Positions 54,952-64,000 of a stretch of 64,000 bases of DNA are shown here, in pieces. Both the position numbers and the translations under genes were made by a program. Below the pieces are notes generated by a model, which was not told the origin of the DNA, ran no database searches, and saw only the letters and a list, made by a program, of their open reading frames with translations. This DNA is from Bog-473 sp963707835 (GTDB lineage Bacteria; Actinomycetota; Acidimicrobiia; Acidimicrobiales; RAAP-2): assembly GCA_963707835.1 (NCBI GenBank), contig CAVPRI010000001.1, positions 1,116,001 to 1,180,000 on the forward strand, in the 5' to 3' direction. Position 1 is the stretch's first letter. Each line of letters opens with the position of its first letter.

Positions 54952-55692
54952 CTAACTCCAGGACAGGAGGACGAGTGCGGTACCGAGCGTCAGATACAGC
55001 CCGAACGGCAGCGCACTCCCGCGATGGATCCGGTGCGCCGCCATGAGCCCCAGGCCCACCACCGCGGCCAGCAGGTTGGCGAAGAAGAACCCCTCGAGGA
55101 GCGCGAGAGGGCCGATCCACGCCAGGCCGAAGCCGACGACCAGGGAGAGGCGGACATCTCCGAAGGCCAGCCATCGCGGGTTGAGCAGGTTGATCACGAA
55201 GAACAGGGCGAAGAGGGCCACGCCTCCGAACACGGCGGTCCACAGCCGAGCCCATTCGTGCGTGCCGGCGGCGACGGCGAGCTCACCGCCGATCACGGTC
55301 ACGGTCAGTGCCCACACCAGCGTCTTGGGGAGCAGCCGGTACGTGAGGTCGCAGTACGACAGTTGGATCAACCCGACCAGCAGGACGAGCGGAGGGAGCG
55401 CGACGACCGACCAGCCGACGCGCTGGACCACCAGGGCCGGGAGCAGCCCCGAGGTGATCGACAGGGCGATCCAGGGACGGCGCTCGATCCGGATTCCCCC
55501 GAGCCGCCCGGGTGGAGGAACGGTGACGACGGTGGCCGCGGGTGCCGTGGAGGCGATGTCAGCGGCATCGCCGGGGCCCGATGCGGCGCGGGCCACGGAC
55601 GTCGCCAGCTGGCGACCGGTGAGCGGGACGAGCAGGGCGCCGGCGGCCATGCCGAGGAGCGCCCCACAGAGGAACAGGAAGACAGGGTTCAC
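54952..55692 (-). CDS. Prepilin peptidase, A24 family (TadV/CpaA-type)
   Basis: A 246-residue membrane aspartic peptidase that cleaves Flp-type prepilins. The two catalytic Asp lie in LSYCDLTYRLLPKTL and AFGDVRLSLVVGFGLAWIG, among six to seven hydrophobic helices. The PilD-type N-terminal methyltransferase domain is absent, and a Pro/Thr-rich linker separates the first helix. GTG 55692 overlaps the stop of the TadG-like gene (GTGA). Confidence 0.85.
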   Translation of the reverse strand: MNPVFLFLCGALLGMAAGALLVPLTGRQLATSVARAASGPGDAADIASTAPAATVVTVPPPGRLGGIRIERRPWIALSITSGLLPALVVQRVGWSVVALPPLVLLVGLIQLSYCDLTYRLLPKTLVWALTVTVIGGELAVAAGTHEWARLWTAVFGGVALFALFFVINLLNPRWLAFGDVRLSLVVGFGLAWIGPLALLEGFFFANLLAAVVGLGLMAAHRIHRGSALPFGLYLTLGTALVLLSWS

Positions 55693-57290
55693 TGGACGAT
55701 CGAGACGGCGCCGCAGTTGTCGTCGAGGTTGGCCACGTTGGTTCCGCCCACCGCGACCCCGGCGGCCTGCAGGATCGGGCCGAGAACGCCGGGCAAGGTG
55801 GCAGTCAGGAGAGAGTACAAGGGGCTGCTCGAGCTGATGCCTGGTGTGTAGGTCAGGGCAGGGCCGACCGAGCCCTGTTGCGCCGGGTTCGTCCCGGCGG
55901 ACTGGGTCGATGCCGTAGCCGGTGTCTGGGACACGTTGATCTGGATGGACTTGTTGGCACCGCCGCCGATGCTCAGCGTCGAGATGCTGGCCCCGTTCAG
56001 AGTCATGGGGGCGGTGGGCGTGGTCGTCCGAGTGGTGATGACGGCCGAGGAGAAGGAGTTGTCCTGCTGGGAGCAGTTGACCGTGGTGAGGGTCCCGGTG
56101 CCCTTGGCCGTCGAGAGCGGGATGTCGACCAGGCCGGACCCGGGCACGGTCAGCTTGAGATCCGCGCTGGTCTGGGCGGTGGTGCCGACGGTCCCGGTCG
56201 GCCCGTAGACGATCGACGGTGGTTGGACCAGGGTGAGGGTCAGGGTGGAGCCGGAAACGCCGGGCATGCCCAAGGCCGCCTGCACGTCCACCGGGGTCGT
56301 GCCGTTGCCCAGCTCGGCCAGGGTGGTCAAGGTCTGGAGCACGTCGAGGTTGGCGGAGAGCCCGGGTTGGGGGAGGTAGCTGCTCGAGCAGCTCGAGCCG
56401 TTCACCGAGACGAGCTGGCACAGCTGGGCCGAGGCGGACCCACCGAAGGTGAGCGTCCCCAGTGCAGCGGACGCCGTGCAGACGGAGGGCACAGGACTCG
56501 CGGCGCAGTTCACCGCGGCCTTCTGGGTGGCCAGGGCGGTCGAGAGCGTGGAGAGCCACTGGGCGGCGCTGAGCTGGGTGGTCAGGACGTTGCTCGCGGT
56601 GAGCAACCCTCCCGAGGCTGTGATCAGCTGTTGGGGCGTCACGTAGCTGTTGGCCAGCGCAGCGTCGCTGGTTCCCGAGAGGGTGGCGGTCGTGCCGACG
56701 GTGCTCAAGATGTCGTTGAGCACGCCCACCTGCTGGCTGTTGTAGGAGGGAAGGTAGGAGCCGACGGAGAAGCCGTCCTCGGGGGTGATGGCTGCGATGG
56801 AGGTGCGCGTCACGGCGCCGGTTCCCCCGACGAAGATCTGCGGCACGTGCTGGGTGGCGGTGACCTTGACCGCCGTGCACGGGGGGTTGTAGGCGGGTAT
56901 CTGCAGGTAGCAGCCGCCCCCGTTCGGCGGAGTGCTCCAGGTGCCGTTGCTCCAGAACCCCCCGACCACGCTCAAGGTGACGTTGGCGGCGCCGTCGTCG
57001 GTCTGGGCGTTGGCCAGCTTCCCGCTCAGGTAGGTGTTGCTCTCCGTCAACGAGGTGAGCGCATTGGCCAAGTTGATGTAGCGGGCCACGTCGAGCGCGC
57101 CGGTGTCGGCGACGGCCTGGGCTTGACGCGTGCTGGTCACGGTGAACCCGATGTCGACGCCCATGGCACCGCCCCACATCAGCAGCACCATGCAGATGGC
57201 GGTGAGGACGAACGTCGCTCCCCGCTCGTCGCGGATGCGACGGGGGTGGGGGCGGGGAGTGCGGGGGCGGAGTGCCGTTCGGATGCCCAT
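55689..57290 (-). CDS. TadG-like minor pseudopilin / pilus assembly protein
   Basis: A 533-residue exported protein. The N-terminus (RIRDERGATFVLTAICMVLLMWGGAMGVDIGFTVTSTRQAQAVADTGALDVARYIN) is typical of TadG-like proteins: a short basic leader, one TM helix and a QAVADTGAL turn. The long extracellular part is Ser/Thr/Val-rich and without known domains. It starts 2 nt after the tadE-like gene stop and is translated with the prepilin peptidase. Confidence 0.82.
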   Translation of the reverse strand: MGIRTALRPRTPRPHPRRIRDERGATFVLTAICMVLLMWGGAMGVDIGFTVTSTRQAQAVADTGALDVARYINLANALTSLTESNTYLSGKLANAQTDDGAANVTLSVVGGFWSNGTWSTPPNGGGCYLQIPAYNPPCTAVKVTATQHVPQIFVGGTGAVTRTSIAAITPEDGFSVGSYLPSYNSQQVGVLNDILSTVGTTATLSGTSDAALANSYVTPQQLITASGGLLTASNVLTTQLSAAQWLSTLSTALATQKAAVNCAASPVPSVCTASAALGTLTFGGSASAQLCQLVSVNGSSCSSSYLPQPGLSANLDVLQTLTTLAELGNGTTPVDVQAALGMPGVSGSTLTLTLVQPPSIVYGPTGTVGTTAQTSADLKLTVPGSGLVDIPLSTAKGTGTLTTVNCSQQDNSFSSAVITTRTTTPTAPMTLNGASISTLSIGGGANKSIQINVSQTPATASTQSAGTNPAQQGSVGPALTYTPGISSSSPLYSLLTATLPGVLGPILQAAGVAVGGTNVANLDDNCGAVSIVQ

Positions 57291-57292
57291 CA

Positions 57293-57781
57293 CTACGAGC
57301 TCGGGTTGGAGAGCTGGAGCACGTCCGTCGACGAGATGGTCGACGGGGTCACGATGCCCATGCCGGGCAGTAAGGGGAACAGCGGGCTCGAGTTGTAGTT
57401 GTAGCTGACCGTGACGGTCAGGCACTGGTTGCTGGCGTTCGACGGGCAGGGTGCCTCCGAGGCGGTGCAGGTGATGGTCGTGCCGGAGGTCCCGCAGGGG
57501 CCCTTGTTCATCCAGCCGATGTCGTTCCCCGCCTGTGCCTCAGCGGTCGTGACTGCGGTGGACGAGGCGACGATGCCGGCACGCGCGCCGTCAGCAGCGG
57601 CCTGGGTCACCGTGGACTGAGCCGACAGGATCAGGCCGTACGAGACGATCCCGTAGAGAAGAGCGACCAACAGAACGACGACGAACGCGAACTCGACCAT
57701 CTCTGCGCCCCGCTCCTCGCGATCGAGCGTGCGACACCATTGCTCGATCCTTCTCACCATGCTGCAGGCGGCTGGCACCAC
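57293..57781 (-). CDS. TadE-like pseudopilin
   Basis: A 162-residue protein with the TadE motif EERGAEMVEFAFVVVLLVALLYGIVSYGLILSAQSTVTQAAADGARAG, in which Glu-5-like Glu and the TM helix match the tadE family. The C-terminal domain has four Cys. GTG 57781 lies behind GAGGAGGGGG; ATG 57760 and GTG 57814 are alternatives. It is the first gene of the leftward tad operon. Confidence 0.85.
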   Translation of the reverse strand: MVPAACSMVRRIEQWCRTLDREERGAEMVEFAFVVVLLVALLYGIVSYGLILSAQSTVTQAAADGARAGIVASSTAVTTAEAQAGNDIGWMNKGPCGTSGTTITCTASEAPCPSNASNQCLTVTVSYNYNSSPLFPLLPGMGIVTPSTISSTDVLQLSNPSS

Positions 57782-57896
57782 TCGGACCCCCTCCTCTTCC
57801 TCGGGCCGTGGCACCGACTCCTACGCACTCCGGTTCGCCACGTCGCGTCGGGACGTCCCGAGAAGATTCTGGGGACAAGGCTCGTGCCGGTACATG

Positions 57897-57909
57897 GGTC
57901 ATAAGGACC
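57897..57909. promoter_or_regulatory. Copy B of motif GGYCANAAGGACY
   Basis: GGTCATAAGGACC is an inverted repeat (GGTC/GACC) between the divergent tad operons, 116 bp from the tadE start. Confidence 0.45.
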
Positions 57910-57946
57910 ATTTGCAGCTCTCACCAGGAGCGCGAAGCCCGAGAAT

Positions 57947-57959
57947 GGTCAGAAGGACC
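57947..57959. promoter_or_regulatory. Copy C of motif GGYCANAAGGACY
   Basis: GGTCAGAAGGACC, exactly 50 bp (five helical turns) from copy B and 91 bp before the cpaB start. The phasing suggests two sites on one DNA face. Confidence 0.45.
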
Positions 57960-58049
57960 TATGTACCTTCGGGGGTCCCCGTCGTACCCTCCATCCGGTC
58001 GGCGACCGGACTGTGCGTCTCAGCCGGTCCGAGAGGGGGAATCGCATCT

Positions 58050-58814
58050 GTGAAGAAACAGACGGTCATTCTCGTGGTGATCGGTGTCCTTCTGTTCGTC
58101 GCGGGCAGTGGGATCGCGTTTGCCAGCATCGAGGGTGCAAGCAAGCACACCAACGCACCGAACACCGTGGCATCGAGCGTGACGTCGGTGGTCGTGGCCA
58201 AGTCGAACATCCCGGCCGGCACGACAGGGGCCTCGATGGTCTCCAACGGCCTCGTGGCGATCGAGCCGATCCCGACGAAGAGCGCGACCCAGACCGATCT
58301 CGGCTCGCTGGACGGCCTCACGAACCAGGTGCTCACCCAGGCGGTAAAGAAGGGCCAAGCGGTCAGCTCGACGCAGCTGTCTCCCAGTGCCTCGTCGATC
58401 TCGGTTCCGACCGGTCTCGATGCGGTGACGGTGACCCTGACCGGCACCAACAGCCTGGCCGGATATCTCCAGCCCGGATCTCGGGTGGACGTCTACGCCA
58501 ACGTCACCAAGACGTCAGCCAACAGTGGCGCATCGTCGACGCTGCCGTTGCCGTGCACGGAGCTGGCCATGGCCAACGTCCAGGTGCTCGACGTCCAGAG
58601 CACGGTTCCGTCCTACGCCGGGCATCACTCCAGCAGCGGCAGGACGATTCCGGCCTCGGAGACCCTCCTCCTGGCGGTCAACCCCAGCCAGTCGAGGACC
58701 GTCGAGTTCCTCTCGCAGAACGAATCGCTCTCGGTGGTCCAGACCCAGCAGGACGCCAACCCGCCGCCGCTGATGCAGTGCATCGGCACCGACCAGACGA
58801 CGGGTCCGGCATGA
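58050..58814 (+). CDS. cpaB: Flp pilus assembly protein CpaB/RcpC (SAF domain)
   Basis: A 254-residue periplasmic or outer assembly factor of the tad system. An N-terminal TM helix (QTVILVVIGVLLFVAGSGIAFASIEG) is followed by the SAF domain (VVVAKSNIPAGTTGASMVSNGLVAIEPIP) and a beta region (GLDAVTVTLTGTNSLAGYLQPGSRVDVYANV). The start GTG 58050 has GAGGGGGA upstream. It overlaps cpaE by four bases (ATGA). Confidence 0.88.
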   Translation: MKKQTVILVVIGVLLFVAGSGIAFASIEGASKHTNAPNTVASSVTSVVVAKSNIPAGTTGASMVSNGLVAIEPIPTKSATQTDLGSLDGLTNQVLTQAVKKGQAVSSTQLSPSASSISVPTGLDAVTVTLTGTNSLAGYLQPGSRVDVYANVTKTSANSGASSTLPLPCTELAMANVQVLDVQSTVPSYAGHHSSSGRTIPASETLLLAVNPSQSRTVEFLSQNESLSVVQTQQDANPPPLMQCIGTDQTTGPA

Positions 58815-60109
58815 TCACCCGGCGCATCCTCGTCATCAGCCGCTCGCCGGCCCTCAGCCGGGCCATCCAGGCATCGCTCGGGCCCGGCTATCAGGTCATC
58901 ACCAGCACCAACGTGGTCGACGTCGTCGACGAGGTCCGCGAGCAGGGACCGGTCGACGTGCTGGTGGCCGGACCGGTGTTCGACAGCCACTCGGGCATGG
59001 CCCGCCTGGCCACGTTGCGGGCGACCTCGGCGGTGCCCGCGGTGGTATTGGCCCTCGGCCCGAAACCCAAGGCCTCCCTGGGCGACATCGTCCGCAGCGG
59101 GGCGGTCGAGCTGGTGGAGTACCCCACCAGCAAGCGCCAGCTCGCCGGTGCTCTCAAGCGGGCGTTCGACGTCGCCGACGTCTCGCAGCAGGGTGCGAAC
59201 CCTGCGCTCCCGGTGGTCGGTCACGGGGTCGTCGTGGAGCGCCCCCAGTTGGCCGAGGTCTTCACGGTCGCCTCGTCGAGCGGTGGCTGTGGCAAGACGT
59301 TCTACGCCACCAACCTGGCGTGCTATCTCGCGGCCCAGACCGGTCAGCGTGTCTGCCTGGTCGACCTCGACCTGCAGTTCGGCGAGGTCTCCACCGCGCT
59401 GCAACTTCGTCCACACTTCACCATATCGGACCTGCTCTCGCGGGACCCGGTGGACGACGAGGACCTCGAGGAGCACGTCGAGGAGTTCCTCGAGGACCAT
59501 GAGCTCGGATTCTCCGTGCTGGCGGCGCCGTTCAGCCCGGCCGACGCCGACATGATCGCCCCCAAGGACGTGTACAAGGTCATGGGAGCGCTCCGGCGCC
59601 ACTTCGACTACATCGTGGTCGACACCCCAGCGCAACTCTCCGAGATCGTCCTGGCCGCTTTCGACCACTCCACCCGTGTGCTGTGCATGGTGACCCTCGA
59701 TCTCCCGAGCATTCGCAACATGCGGGTCTTCCTCAGCACGTTGGAGAAGCTGCGCATCAACAGTGAATCGATCGGTGTGGTGCTCAACAAGGTGGAGGAG
59801 GACATCGGCATCGATCTGGCCGACGTCCAGGAAGTGCTCGACAACAAGATCGTCTCGGTACTCCCGTACTCGCGGGAGGTCATGAGGTCGATCAACAAGG
59901 GCAAGCCGGCTCTGGTCTCGGCCGCCAACTCCGACATCGGCAAGAAACTGGCCCAGGGTATGCAGCAGCTGGTTCCGGGCACGGTGGCTCCGGCGATCGG
60001 CCCGGCTTCCCGGGTGGCCGAGATCGGGGAACCCCGAGGCTTCTTCCGGAGAAGGAAGGCGCGGGGTGACAAGGTGCCTGACAAGGTGCCCGAGCTCGAG
60101 AAGGCCTGA
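58811..60109 (+). CDS. cpaE: Tad pilus localisation ATPase CpaE/TadZ
   Basis: A 432-residue MinD/ParA-like polar localisation factor. A receiver-like N-domain (~1-120, RRILVISRSPALSRAIQASLG) precedes the atypical Walker A SSSGGCGKTFYATNLA (~155), CLVDLDLQFGEVSTALQL, DYIVVDTPAQLSEI and VLNKVEEDIGIDL. The Cys in the P-loop and the receiver-like domain are typical of TadZ. It recruits the CpaF ATPase. Confidence 0.9.
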   Translation: MITRRILVISRSPALSRAIQASLGPGYQVITSTNVVDVVDEVREQGPVDVLVAGPVFDSHSGMARLATLRATSAVPAVVLALGPKPKASLGDIVRSGAVELVEYPTSKRQLAGALKRAFDVADVSQQGANPALPVVGHGVVVERPQLAEVFTVASSSGGCGKTFYATNLACYLAAQTGQRVCLVDLDLQFGEVSTALQLRPHFTISDLLSRDPVDDEDLEEHVEEFLEDHELGFSVLAAPFSPADADMIAPKDVYKVMGALRRHFDYIVVDTPAQLSEIVLAAFDHSTRVLCMVTLDLPSIRNMRVFLSTLEKLRINSESIGVVLNKVEEDIGIDLADVQEVLDNKIVSVLPYSREVMRSINKGKPALVSAANSDIGKKLAQGMQQLVPGTVAPAIGPASRVAEIGEPRGFFRRRKARGDKVPDKVPELEKA

Positions 60110-60114
60110 CCGCG

Positions 60115-61680
<1,566 letters not shown>

Positions 61681-61689
61681 GGGCCGACG

Positions 61690-62682
61690 ATGGAAGCCTC
61701 GGCACAGCTCAACCCGCAGGCCGCCGCGCTCGCCGCGGCGGTCCTGGTGGGCGCGGGGCTGGCCCTGATCGTGGTGGCTGTCATCGTCCGCGTGCGCAAG
61801 AAGCAGCGCACCCTGGCCGAGATCCTCGACGACACGATGGGTACTGCGAAGGTTCCCGTCGAAGTGGTGAGCGAGTCGCCCGAGCACGGCGAGCTCTCGG
61901 CGCTCACCGTTCGCATCTCGGGGATCTTCGGCCGCATCGACACGACGGGTGCATTGGAGCGGCGGCTCGAGCGAGCCGCCATTCCACTGCGCTCGGGGGA
62001 GTACATCGTCATCAGCGGGGCGATCGCCTTCTTGCTGGCCGCCATGGCCGGGGTCATGGTGGGCTCACTGTTCGCGTCGCTGGTGGCCATCGCGTTGGTT
62101 GCCGGCGTGGCGTGGTACCTCCCGGCACGGCGCGCCCGGAAGCGGATCCTGCAGATGCAGGACCAGCTTCCCGACGCCCTGGCGTTGATGGCGGCCTCCG
62201 TCGAGGGGGGCCAGACGTTCCAGCGGTCGATCGACATGTACCGCCGCGACGCGCGCCCGCCCCTGGCTCAGGAGCTCGACCGCGTGATGGCGGAGGTGGC
62301 GGTGGGGTCGGACCTCGTGGTCGCCCTCGAGAACATGGCCGAGCGCTCCGGGGTCGAGGACCTCAAGTGGGCGGTCGAGGCTGTCCGGATCCAGCAGTCC
62401 ACCGGTGGTCGGCTTGCACCGATCCTGCACACGCTGGCCGACTTCATGCGGACGAGACAGGAGGTGCGCCGCGAAGTCCAGACACTCTCCGCCGAGGGCC
62501 GCATGTCGGGCTACGTGCTCTTCGCCATCCCCATCTTCCTGGTCGTCGCCTTGGAGATGAAGGATCCGGGCTACCTGCAGCCGATGCTGCACGGCGCCGG
62601 ACTGGTGGTGCTCATCGGCACGGCGGGGCTCATGGGCCTGGGCTTCTGGATCGTCCGTCGTATGGTCAACATCAAGGTCTGA
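61690..62682 (+). CDS. tadB: Tad pilus inner membrane protein TadB
   Basis: A 330-residue inner-membrane platform subunit. It has an N-terminal TM helix, two TM helices at ~100-135 and a T2SSF domain (QLPDALALMAASVEGGQTFQRSIDMYRR and ELDRVMAEVAVGSDLVVALENMAERSG). C-terminal TM helices include YVLFAIPIFLVVALEM. The start ATG is 9 nt after cpaF. Confidence 0.92.
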   Translation: MEASAQLNPQAAALAAAVLVGAGLALIVVAVIVRVRKKQRTLAEILDDTMGTAKVPVEVVSESPEHGELSALTVRISGIFGRIDTTGALERRLERAAIPLRSGEYIVISGAIAFLLAAMAGVMVGSLFASLVAIALVAGVAWYLPARRARKRILQMQDQLPDALALMAASVEGGQTFQRSIDMYRRDARPPLAQELDRVMAEVAVGSDLVVALENMAERSGVEDLKWAVEAVRIQQSTGGRLAPILHTLADFMRTRQEVRREVQTLSAEGRMSGYVLFAIPIFLVVALEMKDPGYLQPMLHGAGLVVLIGTAGLMGLGFWIVRRMVNIKV

Positions 62683-62700
62683 TCGGGCGGGGAGGGAACG

Positions 62701-63651
62701 ATGAACGCGGTGTACATCCTGCCCATGGTCGGGATCACGATCATGGCGCTCGGTCTGGCCGCTGTGGCCGCCGGAGCCTGGCGTTCGCACCGCACGGTCC
62801 GCCGGCTGGAGTTCATCAGGTCGCTGGGATCCGAGGCCGAGCTCTATGCCGAACCGGCACCGGTCGTCGAGCGGGTCCAGACACCACTGGTCCAGCGGAT
62901 CTTCGGTCCCTTCGCAGGTGGCTTGCGCAACACGCTCTCCCGGCTGTACCCGTCGAGCGAGACGGACCGGGTGCACGCCGACCTCCTCAAGGCGGGACTG
63001 ACCGGTTCGCTGCGGGCCGAGGAGTTCGTGGCGGTCCAGGTCGGATCGATCATGCTCGGATTCGCCGTGGGCCTGATCGCACTGGTCAGCGGAGTGGTCG
63101 GCGTCAAGATGGGCCTGGGGATGTTGCTGATCCTTCCCATCATCGGTGGTCTGGCGCCCAGCTACTGGTTGCGTTTCCGCATAAAGAAGCGTCGGGAGCG
63201 CGTGACGAACGACCTGCCGGACCTCCTCGACCTCATGACGATCTCGGTGGCTGCCGGGCTCGGACTCGAACAGGCCATGCAGGTGTCGTGTGCACGGTTC
63301 GAGTCACCGGTCTGCGACGAGCTGCGACTCACCCTTCGGGAGATGGAGCTCGGACTGTCCCGCCAGGACGCACTCGAGAACATGAAGCTGCGCACCGACA
63401 TCGACGACCTGGTCACGTTCGCCGTGGTGCTCTCGCAAGCCGACGCGCTGGGACTGCCCATCGGCCGCGTCCTGCAGGCGCAGGCAGACGAGATGCGTGA
63501 CAAGCGCCGGCAGCGAGCTCGCGAGAAGGCCGCCAAGGTTCCGGTCAAGATCCTGTTCCCTCTGGCCCTGTGCTTCCTACCGGCCATCCTCATCGTCGTG
63601 CTCGGTCCCATCGTCGGTCCGATCAAGCACGCATTCCACGGCGCCGGCTGA
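62701..63651 (+). CDS. tadC: Tad pilus inner membrane protein TadC
   Basis: A 316-residue partner of TadB with an N-terminal TM helix (YILPMVGITIMALGLAAVAAG), a TM pair near residues 115-155 and a T2SSF domain (DLPDLLDLMTISVAAGLGLEQAMQVSC and LRTDIDDLVTFAVVLSQADALGLPIGRVLQAQ). It ends in a helix (ILFPLALCFLPAILIVVLGPIVGPI). It follows tadB at 18 nt. Confidence 0.92.
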   Translation: MNAVYILPMVGITIMALGLAAVAAGAWRSHRTVRRLEFIRSLGSEAELYAEPAPVVERVQTPLVQRIFGPFAGGLRNTLSRLYPSSETDRVHADLLKAGLTGSLRAEEFVAVQVGSIMLGFAVGLIALVSGVVGVKMGLGMLLILPIIGGLAPSYWLRFRIKKRRERVTNDLPDLLDLMTISVAAGLGLEQAMQVSCARFESPVCDELRLTLREMELGLSRQDALENMKLRTDIDDLVTFAVVLSQADALGLPIGRVLQAQADEMRDKRRQRAREKAAKVPVKILFPLALCFLPAILIVVLGPIVGPIKHAFHGAG

Positions 63652-63886
63652 GCCACGCCAGCCCGGCGGATGCGGTCGCCGGCGGCAACTCGTGGTCCGG
63701 CGTCGGGTCGCGCACGGCGCAGCCGATATCGGGGCGAATTGTCAGTCCTTGGGGCATGCCGCACCCGTGTCGCAATCCGGCTGCGACTGTCGATTGTGGG
63801 GCATTTCGTACAATGACCAGGGAGTTTCCACCCGAACGACGAGCGATCTGAAGGCGTCTCGGGTGCCATATCGAAGAGGGGGAGTG

Positions 63887-64000
63887 ATGGCGAAGACAGC
63901 TTCGGCGACCTTGTGGCCAGCGGTCGAACAGGCGCCGCCGGCCGTCGGGACGGAGGGGCCGACCTGGGCCTTCTATACGCAGGTCTCGGTGTCGGGCCCG
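63887..64000 (+). CDS. Unknown protein, 3' partial
   Basis: ATG 63887 follows AGAGGGGGAGTG and is open to the window end (38 codons, MAKTASATLWPAVEQAPP...). It is too short to identify. In the 235-bp gap after tadC, TACAAT at 63809-63814 is a possible -10 box for a separate promoter. Confidence 0.45.
   Translation, partial: MAKTASATLWPAVEQAPPAVGTEGPTWAFYTQVSVSGP

Overview
The window is one 64 kb stretch of a high-GC chromosome from an actinobacterium (Actinomycetota). The class Acidimicrobiia is my best guess, by inference only. The guess rests on GTG-rich, tightly overlapping operons, a class II GlpX fructose bisphosphatase, a mycobacterial-type MurA with Asp in place of the active-site Cys, a GlpR/SepX-like divisome protein beside tRNA-Ala, several F420/flavin luciferase-like oxidoreductases and the trehalose synthase-maltokinase pair.

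Layout. (1) 1-13.3 kb, core genes: the end of the F1 ATP synthase operon (atpA partial, atpG, atpD, atpC), glpX, murA-meaB, an enoyl-CoA hydratase, treS-mak, galT and a DUF2269-like membrane protein. (2) 13.4-16.9 kb: a 1181-residue secreted protein with an NHL-like propeller and eight alternating Ig-like repeats. (3) 17.2-22.8 kb: a sulfur assimilation locus. A precorrin-2 dehydrogenase (siroheme) gene diverges from cysH, a siroheme sulfite reductase, a ferredoxin-FrhB (F420H2 oxidase type) gene, an unknown gene and an ABC ATPase; a palindrome lies between the two arms. (4) 22.9-23.8 kb: a GlpR/SepX-like gene and tRNA-Ala(CGC). (5) 23.79-35.88 kb: a 12 kb island bounded by a 53-bp repeat of the tRNA 3' half. 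It carries a P1B-5 metal ATPase with a hemerythrin tail, a GH5 lipoprotein, a MacB-type ABC exporter with a SulP transporter, a phage scaffold-like remnant and a broken acr3 gene with a DUF2180-type partner. No integrase is visible. (6) 36-51.7 kb, accessory region: secreted and small enzymes, a DinB/WYL pair, an IS3-family element beside a broken IS110-family transposase, a hydrolase, a VOC protein, a sulfotransferase, a DUF1214-like protein and two luciferase-like oxidoreductases. (7) 51.9-54.9 kb: Hsp20, an atypical pyruvate-kinase-like protein and a PRC-barrel protein. (8) 55-64 kb: a divergent tad (Flp pilus) locus.

How genes work together. The most interesting unit is the sulfur locus. 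A sulfite reductase with a Tyr/Cys pair like that of mycobacterial SirA sits ATGA-coupled to a protein shaped like the N-terminal half of the archaeal F420-dependent sulfite reductase Fsr. This suggests F420H2-driven assimilatory sulfite reduction by a two-protein version of Fsr. A shared 13-bp motif, GGYCANAAGGACY, occurs twice between the divergent tad operons and once upstream of the Ig-repeat protein, which hints at co-regulation of surface structures.

Caution. Seven genes (atpC, meaB, treS, acr3, a WYL regulator, a DHFR-like gene and the IS110 transposase) show apparent single-base frameshifts. Several are housekeeping genes, so assembly indels are a likely cause.
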